64,000 bases of DNA from Acidocella aquatica (GTDB lineage Bacteria; Pseudomonadota; Alphaproteobacteria; Acetobacterales; Acetobacteraceae). The number at the start of each line of letters is the position of its first letter. Position 1 is the first letter of the stretch. Of the stretch, positions 17,078-26,681 are shown piece by piece. A program made the position numbers and the translations under genes. A model generated the notes under the pieces. It made no database searches and was not told where the DNA came from. It was given only the letters and a program-made list of their open reading frames with translations. The stretch covers positions 1 through 64,000 of the forward strand of contig NZ_BSOS01000033.1 in the NCBI RefSeq assembly GCF_030160635.1, given 5' to 3'.

Positions 17078-18691
17078 ATGAAAACCGAGATGGACAAATT
17101 ACGCGACACGGTCAGCCGCTGGATGGTGCCATGGCTGTGGCTGCATGTGCCCTTGGCGGGCTTCGGCGCCTGGACGGCGGGCAATGGCCTCTGGGGGCCG
17201 TGCGTGGCGGCGGCGCTGGTGGCCGGCGTGGCGAGCGCCGCCTGGTCACTTGCGCCGGGGGCGAAATCAACGCGGCTGACCATCGCGGTGGCATATATCG
17301 CCCTGGTCTCGATCATTCTGGCCGCCTGCCGGGGCGCCTATATGCAGCTTGACGTACATATGTATTACTTCGCGGCGCTCGCCATCCTGGCCGCCTATTG
17401 CGACCGCGATGTGATCCTCGCCGCCGCGGGGGCGACGGCGCTGCAGCATCTGAGCCTGAATTTCCTGGCGCCCGCCCTGGTGTTTCCCGAGGGCGCGAAC
17501 CTGCCGCGCGTGCTGCTGCATGCGGTGGTCGTGGTGGCCGAGGCCGGGGCGCTGGTCTGGATGACGCAGCACATTGTTGATTTGTTCGACAGTTCGGCCC
17601 GGCATCTCGACGAGGCGCTGAGCGCCACCACACAAATGAAGGTGGCGGAGGCCGAGGCGGCGGCGCAGCGCCTGGTGGTGGAGGAAGAGCGCAAGCGGGC
17701 GGATGCGCTCCGGGCCGATGCGGCGCGCGACCTGAACCAGGTGGTGAGCGCGCTGGCGCAGGGGTTGGCGCGGCTGGCGGGGGGAGAATTGCGGGAGCAT
17801 CTGGAGCAGCCGTTTCCGTCCAATTACGAAAAACTGCGCACCGATTATAACGCCGCCGTGGCGCAACTGCGCGAGACCGTGACCTCGATTTTGCGGGCCA
17901 CGGGAACAATCAACGCCGGCACGGCCGAGATCATCTCCGCCTCCGGCGATCTGGCGCGCCGGACCGAGCAACAGGCCGCAACCCTTGAGGAAACCGCCGC
18001 ATCGCTTGATGAAGTGACCAGCGCCGTGCGCGCCACCGCCACCGGGGCGGAACAGGCGCGCGGCGTGGTGGGGGCGGCGCGCGGTGAGACGGCGCTCTCC
18101 GGCACTGTGGTGGCGCAGGCGGTGGAAGCCATGAGCGGGATTGATGCGTCCTCCCGCCAGATCGGCAATATCATCGGCGTGATCGACGAAATCGCCTTCC
18201 AGACCAACCTGCTGGCGCTCAACGCCGGGGTGGAGGCGGCGCGCGCGGGGGATGCCGGGCGCGGGTTCGCGGTGGTGGCCACCGAGGTGCGGGCGCTGGC
18301 GCAGCGCTCGGCCGGAGCCGCGAAAGAGATCAAGGCGCTGATCCAGACCTCCGAGACCCAGGTGCGCGAAGGCGTGGACCGGGTGGCGAAAACCGGCGAG
18401 GTGCTGGTGCGTCTGGCCGCGCAGGTGGGGGAGATCGCCCAGGCGGTGAACGCGATCAGCGCCTCGGCCAGCGAGCAGGCGGCGGCGCTGGCGCAGGTGA
18501 ACGACGCGGTGAACACCATGGACCACGGCACGCAACGGACCGCGGCAATGGTCGAGGAAGCCAACGCGGCGGCGCACAGCCTGGGTCAGGAGGTGCGTCA
18601 TCTGGCGGCGCTGGCCGCAAGGTTTGATGTGGGTGACATCCAAGCCGCCCCGGTGCGCACCCCCCGCGCGCGCCAACTCGTGGAGTCATGA
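17078..18691 (+). CDS. Methyl-accepting chemotaxis protein with membrane sensor region
   Basis: Protein of 537 residues. Residues 15-175 hold five or six hydrophobic segments and only short loops, so sensing is probably within or near the membrane rather than by a large periplasmic domain. A coiled-coil region (185-250) leads to the MCP signalling domain. Its conserved tip, [20 protein letters not shown], starts at residue 370 and binds CheA/CheW in the family. No che or flagellar gene is in the window, so the receptor is an orphan here. No C-terminal CheR/CheB tether pentapeptide is seen. Confidence 0.93.
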   Translation: MKTEMDKLRDTVSRWMVPWLWLHVPLAGFGAWTAGNGLWGPCVAAALVAGVASAAWSLAPGAKSTRLTIAVAYIALVSIILAACRGAYMQLDVHMYYFAALAILAAYCDRDVILAAAGATALQHLSLNFLAPALVFPEGANLPRVLLHAVVVVAEAGALVWMTQHIVDLFDSSARHLDEALSATTQMKVAEAEAAAQRLVVEEERKRADALRADAARDLNQVVSALAQGLARLAGGELREHLEQPFPSNYEKLRTDYNAAVAQLRETVTSILRATGTINAGTAEIISASGDLARRTEQQAATLEETAASLDEVTSAVRATATGAEQARGVVGAARGETALSGTVVAQAVEAMSGIDASSRQIGNIIGVIDEIAFQTNLLALNAGVEAARAGDAGRGFAVVATEVRALAQRSAGAAKEIKALIQTSETQVREGVDRVAKTGEVLVRLAAQVGEIAQAVNAISASASEQAAALAQVNDAVNTMDHGTQRTAAMVEEANAAAHSLGQEVRHLAALAARFDVGDIQAAPVRTPRARQLVES

Positions 18692-18698
18692 CGCCGCC

Positions 18699-19250
18699 AT
18701 GCAACTGACAAGGCGCGGCGCGCTGGGTGGGGCGGCGCTTGCCCTGGCGCTCTCCCCGGCGCGCGCGCAAAGCGCCATCGGCGGCCCCTTCAGCCTCACC
18801 GGCGGCGCGGGCCAGAGCATCACCAGCGATAATTTCCCCGGCAAATTCCTGCTGATATTTTTCGGCTACACGCATTGCCCGGATGAATGCCCGGCCACAA
18901 TGTATCAACTGGCCCGGGCGCTGGCCGAAATGGGTGCTGCGGCGCGGCGGCTGCAATGCTTGTTCATCACCATTGACCCTGCGCGCGATACCCCGGCCAT
19001 CGCCAGCCGTTACGCCGACCTGTTCTCGCCCGATATCATCGGCCTGTCGGGCACACCCGCGCAGGTGGCCCAGGCCATGCAAGCCTACCATGTATATGCC
19101 GCCCCCGCCGGCCCGCAGGGCGGTGAAATCACGCATAGCGACTTTATCTACCTCATGGCGCCCAACGGCAGCTTCATCACCGCCTACCCCGGCAACCTCC
19201 CCGCCAAAACACTGGCCGCGCGGATAACACCGGCAATGGGCGGCGCATGA
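18699..19250 (+). CDS. SCO1/SenC-family copper protein
   Basis: Protein of 183 residues with an N-terminal twin-arginine-like or hydrophobic export signal (TRRGALGGAALALALSPARA). The thioredoxin fold carries the copper ligands C60-x3-C64 (CPDEC) and H146. SCO proteins deliver copper to the CuA site of cytochrome c oxidase or act as thiol reductants in the periplasm. No oxidase genes are nearby. It starts 8 bp after the chemoreceptor stop. Confidence 0.88.
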   Translation: MQLTRRGALGGAALALALSPARAQSAIGGPFSLTGGAGQSITSDNFPGKFLLIFFGYTHCPDECPATMYQLARALAEMGAAARRLQCLFITIDPARDTPAIASRYADLFSPDIIGLSGTPAQVAQAMQAYHVYAAPAGPQGGEITHSDFIYLMAPNGSFITAYPGNLPAKTLAARITPAMGGA

Positions 19251-19295
19251 GCGCACCCTTTATGCCCGGCGCCGGGCCGTGCTAGGCCCCATGCC

Positions 19296-20981
19296 ATGTT
19301 CAGAACCATTGATCCCGCCAGCGACCTCGCCATTGCGCAATCTGCCCGCCTGCAGCCCATTGAGGCCATTGCCGCGGCGTTGAACATCCCGCCCGAGGCG
19401 CTCTACCGCTACGGCCCCTACAAGGCCAAGATACCGCTGGATCTCGCAACCAGCGCCATGGCCGCGCCACGCGGCAAGCTTGTGCTGGTCACCGCGATCA
19501 GCCCCACCCCGGCGGGCGAGGGCAAAACCACGACGAGCATCGGCCTGGGCGACGCGCTGCGCCGCCAGGGGGTTAACGTGGCGATCTGCCTGCGCGAACC
19601 AAGCCTCGGGCCATGCTTTGGCGCCAAGGGCGGGGCCACCGGCGGCGGGCAGGCGCAGGTTGGGCCGATGAGCGAGATCAACCTGCATTTCACCGGCGAC
19701 CTGCACGCCATCTCCGCCGCGCACAATTTGCTGGCCGCGATGATCGACAACCACATCTACTGGGGCAACACGCTGAACCTGGATACGCGGCGGCTCACCT
19801 GGCGGCGGACGGTGGATTTGAACGACCGCGCGCTGCGCGACATCGTGACCGGGCTGGGCGGCCCCGGCAACGGCGCCCCCCGCCAGACCGGCTATGACAT
19901 CACCGCCGCCAGCGAGGTGATGGCCATCCTCTGCCTCGCGGAATCGCTGGCGGACCTTGAGCAACGGCTGGGCGACATCGTCATCGGCCGCGACATGAAC
20001 AAGCGCCTGGTGCGCGCGCGCGAACTCAACGCCACCGGCGCCATGGCGGCGCTGCTGCGCGACGCGCTGGCCCCCAACCTGGCGCAAACGCTCGAAGGCA
20101 CCCCGGCCTTCATCCATGGCGGCCCGTTCGCCAACATCGCGCAGGGCTGCAACTCGGTCATCGCCACCAAAACCGCGCTCGGCCTCGCCGGTTACGTGAT
20201 CACCGAAGCCGGGTTCGGCGCCGATCTGGGGGCCGAGAAATTCCTCGACATCAAATGCCGCAAGGCCGGGCTGGCCCCCGCCGCCTGCGTCGTGGTCGCC
20301 ACCGTGCGGGCGCTGAAAATGCACGGCGGCGTGGCCCTGCACGAGCTTGCCAGCGAGCATGTGGAGGCGGTGCGCGCCGGTTGCGCCAATTTGCTGCGCC
20401 ATGCCGGCAACATGCGCAAATATGGTCTGCCGGTGGTGGTCGCCATCAACCGCTTCACCGCCGACACCCAGGCCGAACTCGCGGCGGTGGAAGCCGCCTG
20501 CGCCGCCGCCGGCATAAGGGTGGTTGCCTGCAACCACTGGGCCGAGGGCGGCGCCGGGGCGCTGGAGCTGGCCAGCGCCGTGCGCGAACTCTGCGATACG
20601 CCTTCCGAATTCCGGCTGCTCTACCCCGATGAGATGCCGCTGGAAGAGAAAATCCGCACCGTCGCCCAGCAGATTTACGGCGCCACGGAGGTCAGCTTCG
20701 AGCCTGCCGCGGCCCAACAACTCCGCGAATTCACAAGCGCCGGGTTCGCGGCCCTGCCCGTCTGCATGGCCAAAACCCAATACAGCTTCTCCGCTGACCC
20801 AACCCTGCGCGGCGCGCCGGATCACTTCAGCATCAACATCCGCGAAATCCGCCTCGCCGCGGGGGCGCAGTTTGTCGTCGCCTTCTGCGGTGAAATCCTG
20901 ACCATGCCTGGATTGCCCCGCCACCCGGCGGCTGAACGCATCTTCCTCGACGCCCAGGGGAATATCAGCGGGCTCTCCTGA
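19296..20981 (+). CDS. fhs: Formate--tetrahydrofolate ligase
   Basis: Protein of 561 residues, full length. The ATP-binding P-loop is [10 protein letters not shown] (71-80), followed by the family blocks [16 protein letters not shown] and [14 protein letters not shown]. It makes 10-formyl-tetrahydrofolate from formate, ATP and tetrahydrofolate, in the cytoplasm. Formate or formaldehyde released by O-demethylation (as in the mocDEF-like cluster) could feed this enzyme, but that link is only inferred. Followed by a 610-bp repeat-rich gap. Confidence 0.97.
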   Translation: MFRTIDPASDLAIAQSARLQPIEAIAAALNIPPEALYRYGPYKAKIPLDLATSAMAAPRGKLVLVTAISPTPAGEGKTTTSIGLGDALRRQGVNVAICLREPSLGPCFGAKGGATGGGQAQVGPMSEINLHFTGDLHAISAAHNLLAAMIDNHIYWGNTLNLDTRRLTWRRTVDLNDRALRDIVTGLGGPGNGAPRQTGYDITAASEVMAILCLAESLADLEQRLGDIVIGRDMNKRLVRARELNATGAMAALLRDALAPNLAQTLEGTPAFIHGGPFANIAQGCNSVIATKTALGLAGYVITEAGFGADLGAEKFLDIKCRKAGLAPAACVVVATVRALKMHGGVALHELASEHVEAVRAGCANLLRHAGNMRKYGLPVVVAINRFTADTQAELAAVEAACAAAGIRVVACNHWAEGGAGALELASAVRELCDTPSEFRLLYPDEMPLEEKIRTVAQQIYGATEVSFEPAAAQQLREFTSAGFAALPVCMAKTQYSFSADPTLRGAPDHFSINIREIRLAAGAQFVVAFCGEILTMPGLPRHPAAERIFLDAQGNISGLS

Positions 20982-21024
20982 CGCCCTCCGCCCTTTAGCG
21001 GCCCAAAATGTGCGCCACCCTCGG

Positions 21025-21115
21025 AAAAGAGCATGATCGCCCTTAAAATCATCATGCCCTGGGGCAATATGTGTCCAGAGTGACGCGGAGCGTTCAAGCC
21101 AGCGTATTTTCCGCG
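21025..21115 (+). repeat. R2-end and R3 modules, copy B (diverged)
   Basis: It starts AGAGCATGATCGCC with a weak partner ATCATCATGCCCT, like the terminal hairpin of R2, and continues with a segment similar to 276-311. It sits directly before R1 copy B, so the module order differs from the locus at 63-325. Confidence 0.5.
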
Positions 21116-21118
21116 ACT

Positions 21119-21226
21119 CTAGATCAATATTGGTTTAGCTTGAATCACCCGATTCAAGCTAAACCAATGAAATTGATCGTAAAACATAAGGTAGAACGTG
21201 TTTGACGTGAGGCAATCACGCTCTAG
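21119..21226 (+). repeat. Dispersed palindromic repeat R1, copy B
   Basis: 108 bp, nearly identical to 63-170. The 18-bp hairpin arms are unchanged. The second hairpin has two substitutions in its left arm (GAACGTGTTTG in place of GAGCGTGATTG), which weaken the stem. Confidence 0.88.
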
Positions 21227-21305
21227 GCGAACGGAAAATGCTCTAGGTAGTTTCCGAAGCTTTTCCAGCGGCACAGGTAGACTTACTTAACACCTGATCA
21301 GGTTC

Positions 21306-21398
21306 ACACGGCCAAACTGGTGTCCTGCCCCTGAAGTCCGTTGCGTTCCGCGGCGGACGGAAGCGACAAGCAGGCCACTGAAAACAAAGGGCTAGTGT
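21306..21398. ncRNA. Candidate structured RNA (unidentified)
   Basis: A non-repeat island of about 220 bp (21227-21447) sits between R1 and R2. Within it 21306-21398 can fold as one long interrupted hairpin: ACAC/GTGT, GCC/GGC, a CTGGTG/CACTG-type stem, CCTGC/GCAGG, then GTTGC and TTCCG with CGGAA and GCGAC around a CGGCGGA loop. No credible reading frame or known riboswitch core was recognised. The rod shape with an internal bubble resembles 6S RNA, but this is only a hypothesis and the strand is undecided. Confidence 0.3.
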
Positions 21399-21447
21399 TC
21401 CGTGAGGGAAGATATTTCGATGCCACGAATTTTAGTATCGGGATATT

Positions 21448-21552
21448 AGAGCGCGATCGTTTGAAGTTCGCTCAACCGAGCGAGCCGAAAGCGTGAAACG
21501 CCCTCAGAAAAATGGCCAGAGCCTGATCTCACCTAAAGCGATCAGGCTCTAG
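21448..21552 (+). repeat. Dispersed repeat R2, copy B
   Basis: AGAGCGCGATCG to GATCAGGCTCT, about 105 bp, same orientation as copy A at 169-275. It ends 40 bp before the start of the YXWGXW-type gene and so forms part of its leader. Confidence 0.85.
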
Positions 21553-21591
21553 CAAATGTCTCGCCTTTTCCATTTCACAGTCGAGGATGCA

Positions 21592-22944
21592 ATGACCTTT
21601 TCCAGAAGCCTAGCCCTGCGCCGCACCTTGCTTGCCACGGCCATTCTTGCGGGTCCGTTGCTCCTCGCCGCGCCGGCTCCCGCGCGCGCCCAGCTGATGA
21701 TCGGAATTTCGATCACCATCGCCCCGCCGATGCTGCCGGTCTATGTTCAGCCGCCACTGCCCGAGGAAGGCTATATATGGATCCCCGGCTACTGGGCCTA
21801 TGGCCCGGTGGGCTATTACTGGGTGCCCGGCACCTGGGTTCTTCCCCCCGAGATCGGCCTGTTGTGGACCCCGCCTTACTGGGCCTGGGAGAATGGCTAC
21901 TATATTTTCCATAGCGGCTACTGGGCCCGGCATGTCGGCTATTATGGCGGCATTAATTATGGATACGGCTACGGCGGCGAGGGCTACGACGGCGGCCGCT
22001 GGCATGACGATCATTTCGACTATAACCGCGCCGCCAACAATTTCGGGCAGATGCGCGTCCGCAATGCCTATGAGCAGCATCTGCGCAACATCAACGATAC
22101 GCGGGTGAGTTATAACGGCGGCAACGGCGGCCTCAGAATTCCCCCATCGCCGCAAGACCTTCAGGCCGCGCATGAAAACCACATGCGCCCAACCGCCGAG
22201 CAGGAGCGCCACATCACCGCCGCCGAAGCTGATCCGGCGCTTGCCTGGCGCCATAACGACGGGCGTCCACCGATCGCCGCCACCTCACGTCCCGGCGATT
22301 TTCGTGGAACAGGATGGCAAAACCCCGCGCAACCGATGCTGAACCAACCGGCCTCGCCCATGCAGCCTCGCCCGCTGAACCAACCAGCGCCACCTGCCTA
22401 CCAGCAACAACAACAGCAACAGCAGATGAACCGCCCCGCCCCACCTGCGTACCAGCAACAACACATGAACCAACCCGCGCCGCCCATGCAGCCTCGCCCG
22501 CTGAACCAACCCGCCCCACCGGCGTATCAGCAACAACACATGAACCAACCCGCGCCACCGGCGTACCAGCAGCAACAGATGAACCGTCCCGCGCCACCGG
22601 CGTACCAGCAACAACAGATGAACCGTCCCGCCCCACCGGCGTACCAGCAACAACAGATGAACCGCCCCGCCCCACCGGCGTACCAGCAGCAACAGATGAA
22701 CCGTCCCGCGCCACCGGCGTACCAGCAACAACAGATGAACCGCCCCGCGCCACCGGCGTACCAGCAACAACACATGAACCAACCCGCGCCACCGGCGTAC
22801 CAGCAACAACAGATGAACCGTCCCGCCCCACCGGCGTACCAGCAACAACAGATGAATCGCCCCGCCCCACCGCCTCCTGAGCCACAAAAGAACAATGGCG
22901 GCGGAGCACCCTCACAGCATTGGAATGACCAGAAAAAGGATTAG
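21592..22944 (+). CDS. Exported YXWGXW-type protein with Gln/Pro tandem repeats
   Basis: Protein of 450 residues. The start is the ATG of MTFSRSLAL, after GAGG; an ATG at 21556 lies against the repeat and lacks a ribosome site. The signal peptide ends about at APAPARA. Residues 35-120 are rich in Gly, Trp and Tyr, with GYWAYGPVGYYWVPGTW-like blocks, the pattern of YXWGXW repeat proteins. From about residue 265 on the chain is low-complexity, made of 11 units ending PAPPAYQQQ(Q/H). Probably periplasmic or cell-surface; function unknown. The tail is likely disordered and its unit number variable. Confidence 0.82.
   Translation: MTFSRSLALRRTLLATAILAGPLLLAAPAPARAQLMIGISITIAPPMLPVYVQPPLPEEGYIWIPGYWAYGPVGYYWVPGTWVLPPEIGLLWTPPYWAWENGYYIFHSGYWARHVGYYGGINYGYGYGGEGYDGGRWHDDHFDYNRAANNFGQMRVRNAYEQHLRNINDTRVSYNGGNGGLRIPPSPQDLQAAHENHMRPTAEQERHITAAEADPALAWRHNDGRPPIAATSRPGDFRGTGWQNPAQPMLNQPASPMQPRPLNQPAPPAYQQQQQQQQMNRPAPPAYQQQHMNQPAPPMQPRPLNQPAPPAYQQQHMNQPAPPAYQQQQMNRPAPPAYQQQQMNRPAPPAYQQQQMNRPAPPAYQQQQMNRPAPPAYQQQQMNRPAPPAYQQQHMNQPAPPAYQQQQMNRPAPPAYQQQQMNRPAPPPPEPQKNNGGGAPSQHWNDQKKD
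22387..22871 (+). repeat. 39-bp coding tandem repeat
   Basis: A 39-bp unit encoding MN(R/Q)PAPPAYQQQ(Q/H) is repeated, with nine uninterrupted copies from about 22503 and two more separated by a MQPRPLNQ insert. Units differ mainly at synonymous sites (GTC/GCC, CAG/CAA), so the array is not a very recent expansion throughout. Confidence 0.92.
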
Positions 22945-22953
22945 CCATGTGAT

Positions 22954-22993
22954 GGCTCAGCCTTGCATCGCCATCGCGGCGCAAGGCTGAGCC
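22954..22993. terminator. Hairpin between convergent genes
   Basis: A perfect 13-bp inverted repeat (22954-22966 with 22981-22993) sits just after the YXWGXW gene stop and 7 bp before the comM stop. No T-tract follows, so it is probably a shared bidirectional terminator-like element. Confidence 0.6.
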
Positions 22994-22999
22994 CACCCG

Positions 23000-24517
23000 C
23001 TATTTCTGCGCCACCATCGCCCGCCCCGGCATGCGGTGCCGGTAGGCCAGCGCCTCGGCGATATGCCCTTTCTGCACCTCCAGTATCCCGGCCAGATCGG
23101 CAATCGTGCGGCCTACCCGCATGCTGCGCGTATACCCACGCGCTGAAAGCCGCAGCTTCGCCGCCGCCATTTCCAAAAATGTCTTCGCTTCGGGCGTGAG
23201 CCTTATCAAATCCGCCAGCGCCTCGGCATTGGTGGTTGCTCCGTCCTCACCGTAACGCTCGCGCTGGCGCTCGCGCGCGGCGGCCACCCGCGCCGCCACC
23301 ACAACACTTGCCTCCCCCACCGGCGCCCAGGACAATTCCTTTGGTGTCAGCGGCGTGATTTCAATGATGATATCAATCCGGTCCAGCAGCGGCCCGCTTA
23401 ATTTCGTCTGATAATCCTCACCGCACCGCGGCGCCCGCCCGCATTCGCGCGCGCCATCGCCCAGATACCCGCAGCGGCAAGGGTTCATCGCGCCGATCAA
23501 CTGAAACCGTGCCGGATACGTAATATGCGCCGCCGCGCGCGAGACCGTGGTGTGCCCCGCCTCCATCGGCTGGCGCAAAGCCTCCAGCGTGGCGCGCGGA
23601 AATTCCGGCATCTCATCCATGAACAGCACGCCCCGGTGCGCCAGTGAAACCTCGCCCGGCTTGGCCCGGTTGCCGCCGCCCGCCACCGCCGCCATGCTCG
23701 CGGAATGATGCGGCTCGCGAAACGGCGGGCGGGTGACAAGCCGCCCCCCATCCAGCATCCCCGCCACCGAATGCACCATGCTCACCTCCAGCGCCTCGCG
23801 CGGGGTGAGGTCGGGCAGCAGCCCCGGCAGCCGCGCCGCGAGCATCGATTTCCCCGCCCCCGGCGGCCCGATCATCAGCATGTTATGCCCGCCCGCCGCC
23901 GCCACTTCCAGCGCGCGCCGCGCCGTCTCCATGCCGCGCACATCCGCCAAATCCAGCGTCCTGCACCCGCCGCCCAGCAACCCGGCGGGCGGTGCCGCAA
24001 GCTGCTGCGTGCCCCGGAAATGATTGATCAGGCTCAACAAATCCGGCGCCGCCAGCACGCTAATGTCCCCCGCCCAGCTCGCCTCTGGCCCCTGCGCCTC
24101 GGGGCAGATCAACCCCAGCCCGCGCCCCGCCGCGGCAATCGCCGCCGGCAGCACCCCCGCCACCTGGTTGATCCGCCCATCCAGCGAAAGCTCGCCCAGC
24201 GCCGCAAACTGCGCCAGCTCCTCGCGCGGCAAAACATCCATCGCCGCCAAAACGGCGAGCGCCACCGGCAGGTCAAAATGGCTGCCCTCCTTCAACACAT
24301 CCGCCGGCGCCAGATTAACCAGCACGCGCTTGGGCGGCAGCGCCAGCCCCATCGCCGTCAGCGCCGCGCGCACCCGCTCGCGCGCCTCGCCCACCGCCTT
24401 GTCGGGCAGCCCCACCATCAAAAAATTGGGCAACCCGGCGGCTATCTGCACCTGCACTTCCACCGGCTGCGCGTCGATCCCCGCGAAGGCAAAACTGTTC
24501 ACACGCGCGATCGACAT
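23000..24517 (-). CDS. comM: YifB/ComM-family AAA+ ATPase (Mg chelatase-like)
   Basis: Protein of 505 residues. The N-terminal Lon-like domain begins SFAFAGIDAQPVEVQVQIA; the AAA+ core has Walker A GPPGAGKS (about 216-223) and Walker B HRGVLFMDEMPEF; the C-terminal Mg-chelatase-like lid ends RVGRTIADLAG. ComM is a hexameric helicase that promotes branch migration during natural transformation in Vibrio. Full length. No other competence genes are in view. It is alone on this strand, 50 bp from the SDR gene end. Confidence 0.93.
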   Translation of the reverse strand: MSIARVNSFAFAGIDAQPVEVQVQIAAGLPNFLMVGLPDKAVGEARERVRAALTAMGLALPPKRVLVNLAPADVLKEGSHFDLPVALAVLAAMDVLPREELAQFAALGELSLDGRINQVAGVLPAAIAAAGRGLGLICPEAQGPEASWAGDISVLAAPDLLSLINHFRGTQQLAAPPAGLLGGGCRTLDLADVRGMETARRALEVAAAGGHNMLMIGPPGAGKSMLAARLPGLLPDLTPREALEVSMVHSVAGMLDGGRLVTRPPFREPHHSASMAAVAGGGNRAKPGEVSLAHRGVLFMDEMPEFPRATLEALRQPMEAGHTTVSRAAAHITYPARFQLIGAMNPCRCGYLGDGARECGRAPRCGEDYQTKLSGPLLDRIDIIIEITPLTPKELSWAPVGEASVVVAARVAAARERQRERYGEDGATTNAEALADLIRLTPEAKTFLEMAAAKLRLSARGYTRSMRVGRTIADLAGILEVQKGHIAEALAYRHRMPGRAMVAQK

Positions 24518-24567
24518 AAAACACCCGTTAAAGTTGTTAACAGGTTACGAACGCGCGGCGTGATTGT

Positions 24568-25317
24568 CTACTCCCGCTTCACCGCGAACGGCCCATTGGC
24601 CTGGCAGGTCGGCATCATCTCGATCCGGTTGATATTCACATGCGGCGGCAATGAAATCAGCCACGCCGCCGTCTCGGCGATATCCTCCGGCACCATGGCG
24701 TTCGTGCCCGCGTAAACCGCCGCCGCCTTGTTATCGTCACCGCCGAAGCGCACCTTGCTGAACTCCGACCCCTGCACCATCCCCGGCTCGATATCCGTGA
24801 CGCGGATATTCCTGCCCACCAGATCAGCGCGCAAATTCAGCGAGAACTGCTGCACAAACGCTTTTGACCCGCCATAAACATGCCCGCCGGGATAGGGATA
24901 AACCCCCGCCACCGAGCCAAGGTTCAGGATAATCCCGTCGTTGCGCGCCACCATTCCCGGCAAAATCGCCCGCGTCACATGGATCAGCCCGGTGATGTTC
25001 GTCGCGATCATGGTGTCCCAGTCGCTCAAATCCGCTTCCCAGGCCGGGCTGAGCCCCAGCGCCAGCCCCGCGTTGTTCACCAGCACGTCGATCCGCCGCC
25101 AGCCCTCCGGCAGGCTGTCCACGAACCCGGCCACGGCGGCCTTGTCGGTCACATCCAGCGCCACCGGCAGCAGCCTCTCGCCCAGCTCTCCGGCCAGCGC
25201 CGCCAGCCGCTCCACCCGCCGCCCGGTGGCGATCACCCGGTGCCCATCGGCCACGAACCGCCGTGCGAATGCCGCGCCAAATCCCGCTGTCGCGCCCGTA
25301 ACCAGAATCGTCTTCAT
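24568..25317 (-). CDS. SDR-family oxidoreductase (YdfG-like)
   Basis: Protein of 249 residues, classical short-chain dehydrogenase. The cofactor motif GATAGFG is at residues 7-13, NNAGLALG follows near 86, and the catalytic Tyr and Lys are in VYGGSK. Closest in style to YdfG, an NADP-dependent 3-hydroxy acid/serine dehydrogenase. It starts one base after the cytosine deaminase stop, so the two are co-transcribed. Whether it works on a pyrimidine breakdown product such as malonic semialdehyde is a guess from context. Confidence 0.86.
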   Translation of the reverse strand: MKTILVTGATAGFGAAFARRFVADGHRVIATGRRVERLAALAGELGERLLPVALDVTDKAAVAGFVDSLPEGWRRIDVLVNNAGLALGLSPAWEADLSDWDTMIATNITGLIHVTRAILPGMVARNDGIILNLGSVAGVYPYPGGHVYGGSKAFVQQFSLNLRADLVGRNIRVTDIEPGMVQGSEFSKVRFGGDDNKAAAVYAGTNAMVPEDIAETAAWLISLPPHVNINRIEMMPTCQANGPFAVKRE

Positions 25318-25318
25318 C

Positions 25319-26608
25319 TCATGCTCCCGCCAAATTCGCGCGTGTAAAATCCACGGTCTTCACCGTGCCGCCAAACGTCACCACGCTCTGGCGCGGCGCC
25401 GCCTGCGCGAGCACCTTGCCCCGCCGCAGCACATATAGCCGCTCCGCCGAAATCCGTATCGCCTCGATCGGGTCCGCCGCCTGCAACACCACCATGTCGG
25501 CGTAACATCCCGGGGCGATGCCGTAGTCCACCAAATTCATCACCTTCGCCGCAGTCTCCGTCACCCCGGCGAAGCAGGCGTGGATTTCCGCCACCCCGGT
25601 CATCTGCCCCACATGCAGCGCCATGTTCGCCACCTCCAGCATGTCGTGGCTGCCCAGCGAATACCACGGGTCCATCACGCAATCATGCCCGAAGGCCACG
25701 TTCACCCCGGCGGCCAGCAGCTCCTTCACCCGCGTCATCCCGCGCCGTTTGGGGTAGGTGTCGTGCCGCCCCTGCAAGGTGATGTTGATCAGCGGATTCG
25801 CAATCGCCGCAACGCCTGCCTCGCGTATCAGCGCAATGAGCTTGCTGGCGTAGTAATTGTCCATGCTGTGCATCGAGGTCAGGTGCGACCCCGCGACCCG
25901 CCCGGCCAAGCCATGGCGCACCGTCTCGCCCGCCAGCACCTCGATGTGGCGCGAGAGCGGGTCATCGCTCTCGTCGCAATGCATATCCACCATCAAACCG
26001 CGCTCGGCGGCAATGCGCATCAGCGCCTTCACGCTGAGCGCGCCATCCTGCATGGTGCGTTCAAAATGCGGAATCCCGCCGACCACATCAACGCCTTTGT
26101 CGAGCGCCCGGTGCAGGTTCTCCTCCGATTTGGCGTGGCGGTAAAAACCATCCTGCGGAAACGCCACAAGCTGGATATCCAGATACGGCTTCATCTCCTC
26201 GCGCAGCGCCACCAGCGCATCCACCGCCAGCAGCCGGCCGTCGCAAATATCCACATGGCTGCGGATCGCCAGCGTGCCGCGTGCCATCGACCACATGCAA
26301 AGCTGCTTCGCGCGCTCATAAATCGCCTCCTGCGTCAGCGATGGCTTCAGCTCGCCCCACAGCGCGATGCCCTCCAGCAGCGTGCCCGATTCGTTCATCC
26401 GCGGCATGCCAAGCGAGAGCGCGGAATCCAGATGCACATGGCTATCGATGAAGGGCGGGCACACCAGCCGCCCGCGCGCTGCAATCTCGCGCCCCGCGCT
26501 CGCCTCCAGCCCCGGCTCCACGGCAACAATCCGCTCGCCCCGTACGCCGATATCCACATTATGCCGCCCGTCCGCCAGATTGGCCCCGCGAATGATCAAA
26601 TCAAGCAT
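25319..26608 (-). CDS. codA: Cytosine deaminase (CodA-type amidohydrolase)
   Basis: Protein of 429 residues of the amidohydrolase superfamily. Metal ligands are H57 and H59 (HVHLD), H210 in MHCDESDD (with E213) and D309 in FGHDCVMDPWY, the arrangement of E. coli CodA. It converts cytosine to uracil and ammonia; isocytosine or related bases are possible substrates. Cytoplasmic. No codB-like permease is adjacent. It is upstream of and co-transcribed with the SDR gene, and divergent from the lipoprotein-pyrD unit, which also serves pyrimidine metabolism. Confidence 0.9.
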   Translation of the reverse strand: MLDLIIRGANLADGRHNVDIGVRGERIVAVEPGLEASAGREIAARGRLVCPPFIDSHVHLDSALSLGMPRMNESGTLLEGIALWGELKPSLTQEAIYERAKQLCMWSMARGTLAIRSHVDICDGRLLAVDALVALREEMKPYLDIQLVAFPQDGFYRHAKSEENLHRALDKGVDVVGGIPHFERTMQDGALSVKALMRIAAERGLMVDMHCDESDDPLSRHIEVLAGETVRHGLAGRVAGSHLTSMHSMDNYYASKLIALIREAGVAAIANPLINITLQGRHDTYPKRRGMTRVKELLAAGVNVAFGHDCVMDPWYSLGSHDMLEVANMALHVGQMTGVAEIHACFAGVTETAAKVMNLVDYGIAPGCYADMVVLQAADPIEAIRISAERLYVLRRGKVLAQAAPRQSVVTFGGTVKTVDFTRANLAGA

Positions 26609-26681
26609 GCCGCATCTCCTTTTCCCGCAGATTGGCCGGGTGCTGGTTGCCGTGCAAGCCGGGCGCCGTTACATCTGGTTT

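Noticed and set aside
21270-21400. Possible TPP, cobalamin or SRP RNA: fragments ACCTGATC and GCCACTG caught the eye.
   Set aside because: The rest of each consensus (TPP CTGAGA, cobalamin B12 box, SRP GGAAGGAAGC loop) is missing, so only an unidentified structured RNA is reported.
22214-22996. Open frames on the other strand and frames through the 39-bp repeat.
   Set aside because: Repeat composition lacks stops in several frames; the + strand frame has a signal peptide and YXWGXW blocks, the others do not.
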